The translations under genes and the position numbers were made by a program. The notes below the pieces were generated by a model, which saw only the letters and a program-made list of their open reading frames with translations, did not search any database and was not told the DNA's origin. This document shows, one piece after another, positions 1-9,307 of a DNA stretch of 64,000 nt. The stretch's first letter is position 1. Each line of letters begins with the position of its first letter. Source of the DNA: JACVRW01 sp963835705 (lineage in GTDB: Bacteria > Actinomycetota > Thermoleophilia > Solirubrobacterales > Thermoleophilaceae); NCBI GenBank assembly GCA_963835705.1, contig CAWIGR010000021.1, positions 1 through 64,000 on the forward strand, given 5' to 3'.

Positions 1-363
1 GGCGTGGGCGTTGGTGACGATCGTGCCGTCCTCGTCGACCACGAAGCCGGAGCCGGTGGCGGTGCCCCCCTCCTGCCCGAACACGGAGGAATCGCTCACG
101 CCCTCGGCCTGGATGAAGGCGACGCCGGGGCCCTCGTCGCGGTAGATGTCCTGAACGGTGCGGCCGCCGCCCGCGCTTGGATCCGACGCCGGCTGCGAGA
201 TCGGCGCCTGCTCGCGTACCACGGTCCTGGAGTCGCCGGTGTCGATCACGTCGGTAGCGATCAGTACGGCGCCCAGCACGAGCGCGATGATGCCGCCGAG
301 CACCCCGGCGACGAGGGTGGACGGGCCTGTGCGCTGCTTTTCAGTGGACATCACGGGGGTCAT
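1..363 (-). CDS. HtrA/DegP-like S1C serine protease, N-terminal part only (runs off the window)
   Basis: The 121 visible residues start at the ATG whose first base is 363. They show a short cytoplasmic tail, one hydrophobic segment at about residues 16–38, a low-complexity linker, and then TGSGFVVDEDGTIVTNAHA, which is the beginning of a trypsin-like fold just before the catalytic His of the HtrA family (normally V-T-N-x-H-V). Family knowledge predicts a membrane-anchored extracytoplasmic protease or chaperone, often with a C-terminal PDZ domain that is not visible here. A second ATG four codons downstream is an alternative start. It is the last gene seen in the minus-strand run and is separated from the transglutaminase gene by 56 bp. 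Confidence 0.85.
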   Translation of the reverse strand, partial: MTPVMSTEKQRTGPSTLVAGVLGGIIALVLGAVLIATDVIDTGDSRTVVREQAPISQPASDPSAGGGRTVQDIYRDEGPGVAFIQAEGVSDSSVFGQEGGTATGSGFVVDEDGTIVTNAHA

Positions 364-367
364 GCCT

Positions 368-388
368 AGGTTTGTAGAGACGAAACCT
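368..388. promoter_or_regulatory. Short inverted repeat upstream of the HtrA-like gene
   Basis: AGGTTT at 368–373 and AAACCT at 383–388 form a 6-bp inverted repeat with a 9-nt spacer, directly upstream of the protease start. This AT-richer patch is the only non-coding DNA between the two genes. It could be an operator or a small hairpin; nothing further can be said from sequence. Confidence 0.3.
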
Positions 389-419
389 TAGAGCTGTGTA
401 AACCTGCGGCCTTGGGGGT

Positions 420-2837
420 TCACGCCGGGCGCGGCCCGCCGGGCGGGATCGCCATGAGCGCGCGCAGGCGGCCGGCCAGGCCGGAGCGGGAGCTCAGCTC
501 GCGGCGCAGGGCACGGCGCTCGGGCCAGCCCGGCGCGTGTGGCGCGCTCGGGTCGTACCGGTGCGCGCGAAGGCCGGCCGCGTAGCGGGCCGACGCCGGG
601 CCCGCCGCCCGTCCAAGCCGCCGCTCCAGGCCGAGCAGGGTGGTGGCCGCGGGCACCTCCCAGTCGAGCCGCGCGAGCGCGCGGCGCAGCTCGGCGAGCT
701 GTGCCTCGGCGAGCTGGTCGGGGGTGAGCCCGCGCCGGGCCCGCACGCGCAGGACCACCATCACGAGCAGCGCCGCCAACGCCGCCAGCACCATCAGCGC
801 GAGCACCCGCAGGATCCAGCCGGCGCCGCCATCGTCGGCGAGCTGCCCGCCGAGGTCGGTGCCGCGCTCCGACGCGGCCACGCCGGCGCGCGGGTTGGCC
901 ACCTCGCCGGCGTCGCCGCGGGCCGCGCTCGTGGCCAGGAACCCGGACTGCGACTCGGCCGGCGCGCGGATCGGCGTGGGATCGAACGGCACCCAGCCGA
1001 CGCCCGTGAAGTACACCTCGACCCAGGAGTGGGCGTCGAGGTCGCGCACGCGGAACTCGCCGGTGTCGCGGTTGTAGGAGCCTGGCGAGAAGCCGGCCGC
1101 GACCCGCGCGGGAATCCCGACCATGCGCAGCATCAGCGCCATCGCGCCGGAGAACTGCTGGCAGTAGCCGCGCCGCTCCTGGAACAGGAAGCCGTCCAGC
1201 GGGATGGGACGGGTCGGCACCCGCTCCGCGTAGTCGTACTCCTCCTGCAGGCGACTCTCGATCGCCTTGACGGCGTCGTAGGGCGTCTCCTCGCCCGCCG
1301 TCCACTCGAGCGCGAGGTCGTACACGCGCGCGTAGTCGGAACCCCGCAGGGCCCGGTCGGCGTCACCGCCGTCGCCCAAGACCTCGTTCATGAGCGGGAC
1401 GGTCACCGAGTTCCGCAGCTCGAGTGCCTGACTTCGGCCGGCGTCGCCCTGCAGCCCCGTGCCCTCGGTTGCCGACTCGCCGGGGTTCGGCAGGAAGATG
1501 CGCGTGTATCGGCTGTAGGTGCCCGGGTAGCCCTCCTCCGTCGAGCGCCTCATCAGGTTGCGGCTGGGGTCCGGCACGTACGCGTGCACCGTGTACGAGT
1601 CGCCCTCCTCGAGCGGATCGCCCAGCAGTCGCGTGGTGCCGTCCGCGGTGTACTCCACCCGCGCGCCCTCCACCTCGTAGGTGGTCCCCGCCCCCACGAT
1701 CAGCTCGCTGGTCAGCGAGCGGACTGTCACCTCGATCTCCTCGTCCCAGCGCTCGTTGTACTCGCGGAGGTTCCAGGTCGGTCCCTGCTCGAAGCCGAAG
1801 TAGCTCGGAAGCTCGTGAAACTGATCCAGGACCTCCGCCTGAGACGTGCGAACCCAGCGGAAGCCGTCGAAGCCGTCGAGCGTCTCCGCCTTCCAGTAGT
1901 GCGGCCGGTCGGAGCGGATGTTGAGGAGCGTGGTCCCGTCGCGCGGCCAGTCGAGCGGGCCGTACTCGTGGCTCCAGTTGAACGTGATCGGGGTGCCGCC
2001 GCCGAACCAGTTCCACGCGCGGTAGTTCCACCACGGGCCGTCGCCGTCGAGCGCCGCCGCGGGCGGCAGCGAAAGCACGCCGAGCGCCACAACCACCGCG
2101 GCGCCGGCAGCCGCCTCGCGCGTGCCGAGGCGCGGCAGCCACAGCCAGGCGCCCACCAGCACGAGCAGCGCGAAACCGCGCAGGAGGGGCTGACCCGGGT
2201 CGTGCTCGGTGACCGCGGTGCCGTACAGGAGCAGCAGCACGACGAGGCCCGCGGCGCGCAGCAACGAGGCGCCGCGGCGGGTGGGGAAGAAGGCCAGCGT
2301 CGCGGCGATCGCGAGCAGGAACGGGGCGCCGAGCAGGATCGTCTGGCGGATCCACCAGTCCTCGCCGTCATACGGCCAGTTCACGCCCTGGACGCCGCCG
2401 AGGCCGCGGTCCAGCCCGTCCGCGAGCTCGCTCCAGTTCTCGGGGCCGAGCAGCCGCAACGGCAGGCCGGCGGCGCCGAGTCCGAGGCAGAGGGTCGCGA
2501 AGCCGGTGAGGAGCGCCAGCCCGAAGATCAGGGCGCGCGCGCCGCGTCTGCGGCCGCCGAGGGCCCGCGTGAGCAGGCGGTCGGTGGACGCCGTGCCGAG
2601 CAGCAGGAGCACCGCGGCGCCGCCGACCGCGACGAGCACCACGAGCAGCGTGCGCCCGAGCGGCGGGCTGCCGACGAGTGCCGACCAGTGAGCCGCGCCG
2701 AACAGCGCGAGTGCGCCGAAGGTGGCGAGCCGGATCAGAGCCACACGCGCAGCGGGGCCGATCGTCACCGGCCGGGCGGCTGGGCGCGCCGCGGCGGCGG
2801 GGGCGCCGGCGGTGGCGGGCTCGAGCGGCGGGCTCAC
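420..2837 (-). CDS. Membrane-anchored transglutaminase-like protein (DUF3488 / transglutaminase core / DUF4129)
   Basis: 805 residues from a GTG start that overlaps the stop of the DUF58 gene (GTGA, 2834–2837). The N-terminal quarter has several hydrophobic helices. The central extracytoplasmic part carries the papain-like triad: Cys in RRGYCQQFSG near residue 559, His in DLDAHSWVEV near 602 and Asp in VPFDPTP near 619. A further membrane helix and a cytoplasmic DUF4129-type tail follow. In many Actinobacteria this family sits beside MoxR and DUF58 genes, exactly as here, suggesting a joint role in assembling or processing envelope proteins. The substrate is unknown. In-frame codons upstream of the GTG lie inside the DUF58 gene and have low-complexity translations, so the shorter start is preferred. 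Confidence 0.9.
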   Translation of the reverse strand: MSPPLEPATAGAPAAAARPAARPVTIGPAARVALIRLATFGALALFGAAHWSALVGSPPLGRTLLVVLVAVGGAAVLLLLGTASTDRLLTRALGGRRRGARALIFGLALLTGFATLCLGLGAAGLPLRLLGPENWSELADGLDRGLGGVQGVNWPYDGEDWWIRQTILLGAPFLLAIAATLAFFPTRRGASLLRAAGLVVLLLLYGTAVTEHDPGQPLLRGFALLVLVGAWLWLPRLGTREAAAGAAVVVALGVLSLPPAAALDGDGPWWNYRAWNWFGGGTPITFNWSHEYGPLDWPRDGTTLLNIRSDRPHYWKAETLDGFDGFRWVRTSQAEVLDQFHELPSYFGFEQGPTWNLREYNERWDEEIEVTVRSLTSELIVGAGTTYEVEGARVEYTADGTTRLLGDPLEEGDSYTVHAYVPDPSRNLMRRSTEEGYPGTYSRYTRIFLPNPGESATEGTGLQGDAGRSQALELRNSVTVPLMNEVLGDGGDADRALRGSDYARVYDLALEWTAGEETPYDAVKAIESRLQEEYDYAERVPTRPIPLDGFLFQERRGYCQQFSGAMALMLRMVGIPARVAAGFSPGSYNRDTGEFRVRDLDAHSWVEVYFTGVGWVPFDPTPIRAPAESQSGFLATSAARGDAGEVANPRAGVAASERGTDLGGQLADDGGAGWILRVLALMVLAALAALLVMVVLRVRARRGLTPDQLAEAQLAELRRALARLDWEVPAATTLLGLERRLGRAAGPASARYAAGLRAHRYDPSAPHAPGWPERRALRRELSSRSGLAGRLRALMAIPPGGPRPA

Positions 2838-3946
2838 GCGGCCACCCTGCCCCGCACCCGCTCCACCAGGACGCCCGTGCAGCCGGCCACCTCGAAGAGG
2901 GGCTTCACCCCCGGGAGCGCCGACGGCGACACCAGCAGGCGGGCGCCGGCAGGGAGGCGCTCGAGCGCGCGCGGCGCGCGGCGCAGGTCGGCGCCCGTGA
3001 CCCAGATGACCGCCCCGCCGCGCGGGCCGAGCGACGCGGAGCTCGGCGGCGGCCCGGGCTCCACCAGCGCCAGCCGCACGTGGACCGCGGGCCAGGCACC
3101 CATGTCGTGCGCGAGCTCGATCGGGCGGCGGTCGCCCGCCAGCAGGACCGCGCAGCCGCCGGCGCGCGCCAGGTGCACGCACAAAGAGGCCGCGGCCCGC
3201 ACCGCCCTGTCGAGCTCCTCCTCGCCAGACGGGGCGGAGGGGTCCATCACGATCAGAGGGGCCGCGTCGAGCTCGGCCACGAGCCGCCGCTCGAGGATGT
3301 CGCCGCGCCTGGCCACCGTGGGCCAGTGGATGCGCGACGCCGGCGCGCCCTCGCGGTAGGGGCGAAGCCCGTCGATCTCGAGCTCGGCGAGCGAGGCGTC
3401 GAGGCGGCGGCCCATCACGCCCGGGTCTATGCCGCGGCCGCCCTGCTCCCCCGCTCCGGCGCCGCCGCCGCCCGGGGCGGTGACCGGCTCGATCCGCGGA
3501 AGCACGAGGACCTCCTCCCCGCCCCGGTCCACGAGCTCGCGGGAGAAGAGCCGCAGCGGGTCGCGGATCACGAGCCGCCCGGGCTCGAGCACCCGGCGGC
3601 CGCGGCGGGAGAAGCGCACGTTGATTCGCACGCGCCGCGACCAGCGGCCGGCGATCGAGACCGGCCAGCCGAGCAGCGGCTCCACCAGCTCGCCGCCGGG
3701 CGGCGGCAGCATGCCCGACGTCACCTCGATGCGCACCGGATAGGGCTCCTCCTCGACCACGGTGTGCGGCCCCGTTTTGCGCACGATCCGCGCCCCCCTC
3801 GCCGCGAGCAGCACCCAGGCGGTGGACCCCACCGCGAGCGCGACCAGCGCCACGCCCGGCACGTAGAACGACACCGTGTCGAACGTGCCGCCCGCCAGGC
3901 AGAGGGCCACGCCGAGCGCGGCGGTGGCGAGCGGGCGGAGGAACAT
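2834..3946 (-). CDS. DUF58 domain protein (MoxR-associated, vWA-like)
   Basis: 370 residues. Two N-terminal hydrophobic segments (about residues 5–45) are followed by a β-rich region and the DUF58 signature around residue 192, LRPYREGAPASRIHWPTVAR, matching the family pattern of Tyr-Arg…Asp/Ser-Arg-x-Ile-x-Trp…Ala-Arg. The C-terminal half resembles a von Willebrand A-like fold. Family members are predicted partners of MoxR ATPases. The start is ATG at 3946, 7 bp after the moxR stop; an in-frame extension upstream lies inside moxR and is rejected. The gene overlaps the transglutaminase gene by 4 bp, so the three are probably one transcription unit. Confidence 0.9.
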   Translation of the reverse strand: MFLRPLATAALGVALCLAGGTFDTVSFYVPGVALVALAVGSTAWVLLAARGARIVRKTGPHTVVEEEPYPVRIEVTSGMLPPPGGELVEPLLGWPVSIAGRWSRRVRINVRFSRRGRRVLEPGRLVIRDPLRLFSRELVDRGGEEVLVLPRIEPVTAPGGGGAGAGEQGGRGIDPGVMGRRLDASLAELEIDGLRPYREGAPASRIHWPTVARRGDILERRLVAELDAAPLIVMDPSAPSGEEELDRAVRAAASLCVHLARAGGCAVLLAGDRRPIELAHDMGAWPAVHVRLALVEPGPPPSSASLGPRGGAVIWVTGADLRRAPRALERLPAGARLLVSPSALPGVKPLFEVAGCTGVLVERVRGRVAA

Positions 3947-3953
3947 GGTCAAG

Positions 3954-4904
3954 CTAAAGCGCCGGCACTCGCTCCAGCGCGTCGCGCACCACCGCGGTGC
4001 GCTCCTCGGATCCCGACCCGGGGGCGAGCAGCAGGCGGTGTGTGAGCACCGAGCCGGCGAGCGCCTGCACGTCGTCGGGCAGCGCGTGGTCGCGGGCGTC
4101 GAGCGCGGCAACGGCCTTCGCGGCGCGGAAGAGCATCAGCCCGGCGCGCGGCGAGGCGCCCAGGTCCACACGCGGGTCGGCCCGCGTGGCGTCGAGAATC
4201 GCGACCACGTAGCGGCGCAGCGCTTCGCTGCCGTGCACCGCAGCCGCGGCGGACTGGGCCGCGAGCACCTCGGCCACCTCGGCCACCGGCTCGAGGTCCA
4301 GCACCCGGTCGCGCTCGGCGTGGTCGAGCAGCATGTCGCTCTCCTGCTGAGTCGTCGGATATCCGAGCGACACGCGCACCATGAAGCGGTCGAGCTGGGC
4401 CTCCGGTAGCGGGTAGGTGCCCTCGTACTCGACCGGGTTCTGGGTCGCGACCACGAGGAACGGGCGGGCCAGCTCGTGGGTGTGCTTGTCCACGGTCACG
4501 TGGCGCTCCTGCATGCACTCGAGCAGGCCCGACTGCGTCTTGGGCGAGGCGCGGTTGACCTCATCGACCAGGACCACGTTCGCGAACACCGGCCCGGGGC
4601 GGAACTCGAACCGGTTCTCGCGCTGGTTGTAGACGTTGGTCCCCACCACGTCGGCGGGCAGCAGGTCGGCCGTGCACTGCACGCGCGCGTACTCCGCCTC
4701 GACCGAGCGGGCGAGCGCCCGGGCCAGCGCCGTCTTGCCCACGCCGGGGTAGTCCTCGATCAGGACGTGGCCCTCGGCGAACAGCGCCACGAGCACGTCC
4801 CGCAACACATCATCGGGGGCCTTGACGGCCCGCGCGATGTTCTCGCGCAGGCGCGTGCCCAGCTCCGCGACCTGCGATGGGTCGAGCTCAGGGACGGTCG
4901 CCAT
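3954..4904 (-). CDS. MoxR family AAA+ ATPase
   Basis: 316 residues with a Walker A GVGKTA near residue 55, Walker B VVLVDEVNRA near 109, sensor-1 VVATQNPVEYEGTYPLPEAQ and the arginine-finger region LDRFMVR, all diagnostic of MoxR. These ATPases act as chaperones or metal-insertion motors for vWA-domain partners, and the DUF58 gene follows immediately. It starts 26 bp after trpC ends. A TACCAT hexamer 8 nt before the ATG could let the moxR–DUF58–transglutaminase block be transcribed separately from the trp genes. Confidence 0.93.
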   Translation of the reverse strand: MATVPELDPSQVAELGTRLRENIARAVKAPDDVLRDVLVALFAEGHVLIEDYPGVGKTALARALARSVEAEYARVQCTADLLPADVVGTNVYNQRENRFEFRPGPVFANVVLVDEVNRASPKTQSGLLECMQERHVTVDKHTHELARPFLVVATQNPVEYEGTYPLPEAQLDRFMVRVSLGYPTTQQESDMLLDHAERDRVLDLEPVAEVAEVLAAQSAAAAVHGSEALRRYVVAILDATRADPRVDLGASPRAGLMLFRAAKAVAALDARDHALPDDVQALAGSVLTHRLLLAPGSGSEERTAVVRDALERVPAL

Positions 4905-4930
4905 GCAGCACCATGGTAGGGAGTACGTTC

Positions 4931-5728
4931 CTAGGCCTGGGTCGGTTCCTCGGAGCGGGTCAGCTCCCGCACGGCGGCCTCGGTGTCCGGCGCACGCATC
5001 AGCACCTCGCCGATCAGCACCGCGTCTACGCCGGCCTGCTCCAGCTGCTCGATCTGCTCGCGGTAGTGGATGCCCGACTCCGAGACCACGACCTTGCCCG
5101 CGGGCACGTCGGCGAGCAGGTCGAAGGTGCGCTCGAGGTCGACGCTGAAGTCCTCGAGGTTGCGGTTGTTTATGCCGACCACGTCGGCGTCCACCTCCAG
5201 CGCCACCTCCAGGTCCTCCTCGCGGTGCACCTCCACGATCGGGTCGAGGTCGAGCGCGTACGCCTCGCGGTAGAGCGCGGCCAGCTCCTCGGGCTCGACT
5301 GAGCCGACCACGAGCAGCACGGCGTCGGCGCCCCCCGCCTTGGACTCATAGAGCTGGTACGGGTCGATCGTGAAGTCCTTGCGGAGGATCGGCAGCTCCG
5401 TGGCGGCCCTGGCCTCGCGCAGGTCGTCCAGCGAGCCGCCGAAGTGGGCCTCCTCCGTGAGCACCGACACGGCCGCGGCGCCACCGCGCTCGTAGGCGCG
5501 GACAACGTCGGCGCACCGCACCCCCTCGCGGATCGTGCCCGCCGAGGGCGAGCGGCGCTTGTGCTCGGCGATCAGAGACGTGCCGGGCCGCGCCAGCGCC
5601 TCGTGGAAGGGGCGCCCCTCGGGCTGGGCGCCGGCCTCGCGCTCGAGCTCTGCGATCGGGCGCTCGCGCTTGCGCGCCCGTACGGCCTCGCGGGTGGCGC
5701 CGACGAGCTCGTCGAGCCGGATGCTCAT
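4931..5728 (-). CDS. trpC: Indole-3-glycerol phosphate synthase
   Basis: 265 residues forming a complete (β/α)8 barrel. Recognisable strands include LIAEHKRRSPSAG (catalytic Lys), ILRKDFTIDPYQLYES (catalytic Lys-Asp), GINNRNLEDFSVD, VVSESGI (catalytic Glu/Ser) and VLIGEVLM. It converts CdRP to indole-3-glycerol phosphate, the fourth step from chorismate to tryptophan. It lies 7 bp after trpD and is the last trp gene in this cluster; trpF, trpB and trpA are not in the window. Confidence 0.97.
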   Translation of the reverse strand: MSIRLDELVGATREAVRARKRERPIAELEREAGAQPEGRPFHEALARPGTSLIAEHKRRSPSAGTIREGVRCADVVRAYERGGAAAVSVLTEEAHFGGSLDDLREARAATELPILRKDFTIDPYQLYESKAGGADAVLLVVGSVEPEELAALYREAYALDLDPIVEVHREEDLEVALEVDADVVGINNRNLEDFSVDLERTFDLLADVPAGKVVVSESGIHYREQIEQLEQAGVDAVLIGEVLMRAPDTEAAVRELTRSEEPTQA

Positions 5729-5735
5729 CTGCCGC

Positions 5736-6749
5736 TCATCGGGTGAAGTCCAGGTACCTGTCGAGGGTCGCCGTGGCGGCGCCCGAGTCGATCGACTCCT
5801 CCGCGCGCTCCACGCCCTCGCTCAGTGACTCGGCCCGGCCGCCCACGTAGATGGCGGCCGCGGCGTTCAGGACCGCCAGCGCGCGCTCCGTGCCGCCCCC
5901 GCCCTCGAGCACGCCGCGCAGCACTCGCGCGTTCTCGTCGGGCGTGCCGGCGCCCACCGCACCGTCGATGGCCGGCTCCAGCCCGACCTCCTGCGGCGTC
6001 ACGTCATAGGTGGAGAGCCGGCGGTCCTTCAGCTCCACCACCCGGGTCGCGCCCGAGACCGAGAACTCGTCCAGGCCATCGGCGCTCGACACTACCAGGG
6101 CCCTGTCGGTCCCGAGCTGGCCCAGCGCCCCCGCCATCGTCTCGATCTTCGCGGGATCCGACACGCCGATCACCTGGCGCCGGGCGCCGGCCGGGTTGGT
6201 CAGCGGCCCCAGGAAGTTGAAGATCGTGCGCACGCCGAGGGCCTTGCGCACCGGCACCACGTACCTCATCGCCGAGTGGTGCCTCGGGGCGAACATGAAG
6301 CCGAACCCGACCGCGTCGATGCAGCGCGCAACGTCGCCGGGCTCGAGGTCGATCCGGGCGCCGAGGGCCTCGAGCACGTCGGCCGAGCCGCATTGGCTCG
6401 TGGCGGAGCGGTTGCCGTGCTTTGCCACCCGGCAGCCGGCGCCCGCCGCCACGAACGCCGCGGTGGTGGACACGTTGAAGGTGGGCCGGCCGCCGCCGGT
6501 GCCCGCGGTGTCGACCAGGTCGCCGCCGGCCTCCACGGGAAGGGCCAGCGCGCGCATGGTCGAGGCGAGCCCGGCGATCTCCTCGACGGTCTCGCCCTTG
6601 GTGCGCAGCGCCATCAGGAACCCCGCGATCTCGGCCTCGGAGGCGCCGCCCTCCATGACCTCGCGCAGGACGAGCGCGGCCTCGTCCGCCGACAGGTCCT
6701 CGCCGCCCGCGACCCGGTCGATCGCCCTCGTCAGCACCGGGTTGCTCAT
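5736..6749 (-). CDS. trpD: Anthranilate phosphoribosyltransferase
   Basis: 337 residues from MSNPVLTRAIDRVAGGE. The PRPP-binding motif GTGGGRPTFNVSTTAAF, HGNRSATSQCGSADVLEALG and the FMFAPRHHSAMRYV loop are all present. It transfers the phosphoribosyl group to anthranilate. The ATG overlaps the trpG stop by 4 bp (ATGA), which implies translational coupling. A longer reading frame continues upstream inside trpG but has no plausible protein sequence. Confidence 0.97.
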   Translation of the reverse strand: MSNPVLTRAIDRVAGGEDLSADEAALVLREVMEGGASEAEIAGFLMALRTKGETVEEIAGLASTMRALALPVEAGGDLVDTAGTGGGRPTFNVSTTAAFVAAGAGCRVAKHGNRSATSQCGSADVLEALGARIDLEPGDVARCIDAVGFGFMFAPRHHSAMRYVVPVRKALGVRTIFNFLGPLTNPAGARRQVIGVSDPAKIETMAGALGQLGTDRALVVSSADGLDEFSVSGATRVVELKDRRLSTYDVTPQEVGLEPAIDGAVGAGTPDENARVLRGVLEGGGGTERALAVLNAAAAIYVGGRAESLSEGVERAEESIDSGAATATLDRYLDFTR

Positions 6750-7303
6750 GCCAGGAAGTTCCGCAGCATCTTCTTCCCCTCCGGCGTCAGGACGGACTCG
6801 GGGTGGAACTGCACGCCCTCCACCGGCAGCTCCCGGTGGCGCAGGCCCATGATCACGTCGCCCGCCCGTGCCGAGACCTCGAGCTCGCCGGGAAGCACCT
6901 GCGGGTCGACGACGAGCGAGTGGTAGCGGCCCACCACGAGCGGGGATTCGAGGCCCGCGTAAATCGTCTTGCCGTCGTGCTCCATCACGGCGGTCTTGCC
7001 GTGCACCGGCGCGCCGCGCACGACCTTCCCGCCGAACTCCTGGGCCACGGACTGGTGCCCGAGGCAGACGCCCAGCACGGGCGTGCCGCGCTCGCCGAAG
7101 CCGCGGACGGCTCGCATCGAGAGCCCGGCCTCGTTGGGCGTGCACGGGCCGGGCGAGACGATCAGCCGGGCGGGCCGCCGGTCGAGCAGGTCGCCGACGT
7201 CGTTTCGCATCACCTCGACCTCCGCCCCCAGCTCGCCCAGGTACTGGACGAGGTTGTAGGTGAAGGAGTCGTAGTTGTCGACGACGAGGACCTTCACGCC
7301 CAC
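6746..7303 (-). CDS. trpG: Anthranilate synthase glutamine amidotransferase subunit
   Basis: 185 residues of a class I glutamine amidotransferase. The oxyanion strand SPGPCTPNEAG, the nucleophile motif GVCLGHQ (Cys near 79) and the C-terminal His-Glu pair in VQFHPES are intact. It supplies ammonia to TrpE; the same family also serves as PabA, so a dual role in folate synthesis is possible. It overlaps trpE by 10 bp and trpD by 4 bp. Confidence 0.96.
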   Translation of the reverse strand: MGVKVLVVDNYDSFTYNLVQYLGELGAEVEVMRNDVGDLLDRRPARLIVSPGPCTPNEAGLSMRAVRGFGERGTPVLGVCLGHQSVAQEFGGKVVRGAPVHGKTAVMEHDGKTIYAGLESPLVVGRYHSLVVDPQVLPGELEVSARAGDVIMGLRHRELPVEGVQFHPESVLTPEGKKMLRNFLA

Positions 7304-8742
7304 TCCCTCTGGGCGCAGGCGAGGCGGATCGCCTCGAAGACGGCGCCCGCCTTGGCGGTGGACTCATCGGTCTCGTACGCGGCGTTGGAGTCGGCGACGA
7401 TGCCCGCGCCCGCCTGGACGTAGGCCTTGCCGTCGCGGACGAGGGCCGAGCGGATGTAGATGCAGGTGTCGAGATCGCCCGTGTACGACAGGTAGCCGAC
7501 CGCTCCGCCGTACGGCCCCCGCTTGACCGGCTCCAGCTCGTCGATGACCTGCATCGCCCGGATCTTCGGCGCCCCCGAGAGCGTGCCGGCCGGCAGCGTG
7601 GCGCGGAGCGCATCCATGGGCGTCACTCCCTCTCGGAGGGTCCCGGACACCGACGAGACGATGTGGATCACGTGCGAGTAGATCTCGATGCCCATGAGCT
7701 CGTCGACCGCGACGCTGCCGTACTCGCACACCCGGCCGAGGTCGTTGCGCCCGAGGTCGACCAGCATCACGTGCTCCGCGCGCTCCTTGTCGTCGGCGAG
7801 CAGCTCCCCGGCCACGAGGTCGTCGGACCCGCTGCGGGGCCTCGTGCCGGCGATGGGCCGCATCTCCACGTGACGGCCCCCCACCGTGATGAGCGACTCG
7901 GGGGAGGCGCCCGCGATCTGGAAGTCCTCGAAGTCGAGGAAGTACATGTAGGGGCTCGGGTTGATCGCGCGCAGGCCGCGGTAGATCGAGAAGGCCTCGA
8001 CCGGGCAGTTCGCGGTCCAGCGCTGGGAGGGCACCACCTGGTAGGCGTCGCCCGCGTGGATGTACTCGACCGCGCGCTCCACCGCGGCGCCGTAGCCGTC
8101 GCGGCCGAGATTGGAGAAGAACTCGGGCGGCTCCTGGATGCCGGAGCCGCGCTGGGGCACCGGGCCGGCCAGCCGCTCCTTCACGTCGGCGATCGCCGCC
8201 GCGGCCTGGTCGTAGGCGCGCGCGAGATCGTCCTCCACGAACACGTTCGCGAGCACGGTCACCTCGTGGCGCAGGTGGTCGAAAGCCACCATCAGGTCGG
8301 TGATCATCAGCGCCAGGTCGGGGATGCCCGCCTCGTCGGGGTTGGGCAGCCCGACCGTCGGCTCGGCACTCCGCACGAGGTCGTAGCCGAACAGGCCGAC
8401 CGCCCCGCCGGCGAAGGGCGGGAGGCCCTCGAGCGCGGCGATCCGGTAGCGCGCCATCTCCTCGGCGACGGCCGCATAGGGGTCCGGGTGGTCGCCGAGC
8501 GCCATCCGGATCGTCGCGCGCGGACGGAAGCCGAGAAAGGACCAGCGCCCCACGCGCTGCCCCTGCTCGGCCGACTCGAGCAGGAACGACGGGCCGTCGC
8601 CGCGCAGCTTGAGGTACGCCGAAACCGGCGTCTCGCAGTCGGCGATGAAGGTGTGCCGCAGCGGCACGAGGTTGTGCTCGCGCGCCAGCTCGCGGACCCG
8701 GTCGAGGCCCGGCGTGAGCTCGAGGTCAAGGGCGACGGTCAT
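7294..8742 (-). CDS. trpE: Anthranilate synthase component I
   Basis: 482 residues. The N-terminal tryptophan-binding motif SFLLESAEQG (LLES) indicates feedback inhibition. The chorismate-binding domain shows PSPYMYFLDF, MRPIAGTRPRS, VDLGRNDLGRV and the C-terminal AGAGIVADS. It makes anthranilate from chorismate with ammonia from TrpG. The ATG lies inside the end of hisIE (17-bp overlap), so its translation is tied to histidine-gene translation. No leader peptide or trp attenuator is seen upstream. Confidence 0.97.
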   Translation of the reverse strand: MTVALDLELTPGLDRVRELAREHNLVPLRHTFIADCETPVSAYLKLRGDGPSFLLESAEQGQRVGRWSFLGFRPRATIRMALGDHPDPYAAVAEEMARYRIAALEGLPPFAGGAVGLFGYDLVRSAEPTVGLPNPDEAGIPDLALMITDLMVAFDHLRHEVTVLANVFVEDDLARAYDQAAAAIADVKERLAGPVPQRGSGIQEPPEFFSNLGRDGYGAAVERAVEYIHAGDAYQVVPSQRWTANCPVEAFSIYRGLRAINPSPYMYFLDFEDFQIAGASPESLITVGGRHVEMRPIAGTRPRSGSDDLVAGELLADDKERAEHVMLVDLGRNDLGRVCEYGSVAVDELMGIEIYSHVIHIVSSVSGTLREGVTPMDALRATLPAGTLSGAPKIRAMQVIDELEPVKRGPYGGAVGYLSYTGDLDTCIYIRSALVRDGKAYVQAGAGIVADSNAAYETDESTAKAGAVFEAIRLACAQREWA

Positions 8743-9298
8743 TGAGCACGTCGTAGGCGTCGGCGAGGCTTAGCCCGCGCTCCGCGAGCAGCACGGTCAG
8801 GTGGTAGAGCACGTCGGCGGCCTCCTCGGCGACCCGCTCGTCGGACTCCTGCCGGGCCGCGCGCGCCACCTCCTCCGCCTCCTCCCGGACCTTGTCGCCG
8901 AGGCGGTGGGGATCGGCGAGCAGCGCGGCGGTGTAGCTCTCGCCGGGATCGGCGGCCCGGCGCTCGTCGATCGTGCGCTCCAGAGCCGGGAGGGCCTCCG
9001 CCGGCTGCGCGTCCATGTCCCCGCGGTAGAAGCAGGTGCGCTCGCCCGTGTGGCAGGCGGGCCCGGCCGGGTCCACCAGCGCGACGAAGGCGTCGTTGTC
9101 GCAGTCGTACCGGATCGCCCTGACACGCTGCACGTTGCCGGAAGTCTCCCCCTTGTGCCAGAGCTTGTCGCGCGAGCGCGACCAGAACCACATCTCGCCG
9201 GTCTCACGCGTGCGCGCGAGCGAGTCGTCGTTCACGTAGGCGAGGGTGAGCACCTCGCCGGTGCCGGCGTCCTGGACTATGCAGGGGAACAGCTCCAT
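8726..9298 (-). CDS. hisIE: Bifunctional phosphoribosyl-AMP cyclohydrolase / phosphoribosyl-ATP pyrophosphatase
   Basis: 190 residues. The N-terminal HisI part has VLTLAYVNDDSLARTRETGE, WFWSRSRDKLWHKGETSGN, DCDNDAFVALVDPAGPACH and the Zn-ligand segment TGERTCFYR. The C-terminal HisE part has DKVREEAEEVARAA and EEAADVLYHLTVLLAERG. It performs steps 2 and 3 of histidine synthesis. The HisI N-terminus is short (it begins at MELFPCIVQDAG), which is within family range. It lies 9 bp after the GNAT gene and overlaps trpE. Confidence 0.95.
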   Translation of the reverse strand: MELFPCIVQDAGTGEVLTLAYVNDDSLARTRETGEMWFWSRSRDKLWHKGETSGNVQRVRAIRYDCDNDAFVALVDPAGPACHTGERTCFYRGDMDAQPAEALPALERTIDERRAADPGESYTAALLADPHRLGDKVREEAEEVARAARQESDERVAEEAADVLYHLTVLLAERGLSLADAYDVLNDRRP

Positions 9299-9307
9299 GG
9301 GCCCCGA

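Noticed and set aside
537..3359. A 940-codon plus-strand open frame opposite the transglutaminase and DUF58 genes
   Set aside because: Arg/Gly/Ala-rich translation without domains; it is the antisense shadow of high-GC genes. The same applies to 33891–36494 (antisense to leuS), 19368–20980 (antisense to lepA) and 21755–23437 (antisense to murJ).
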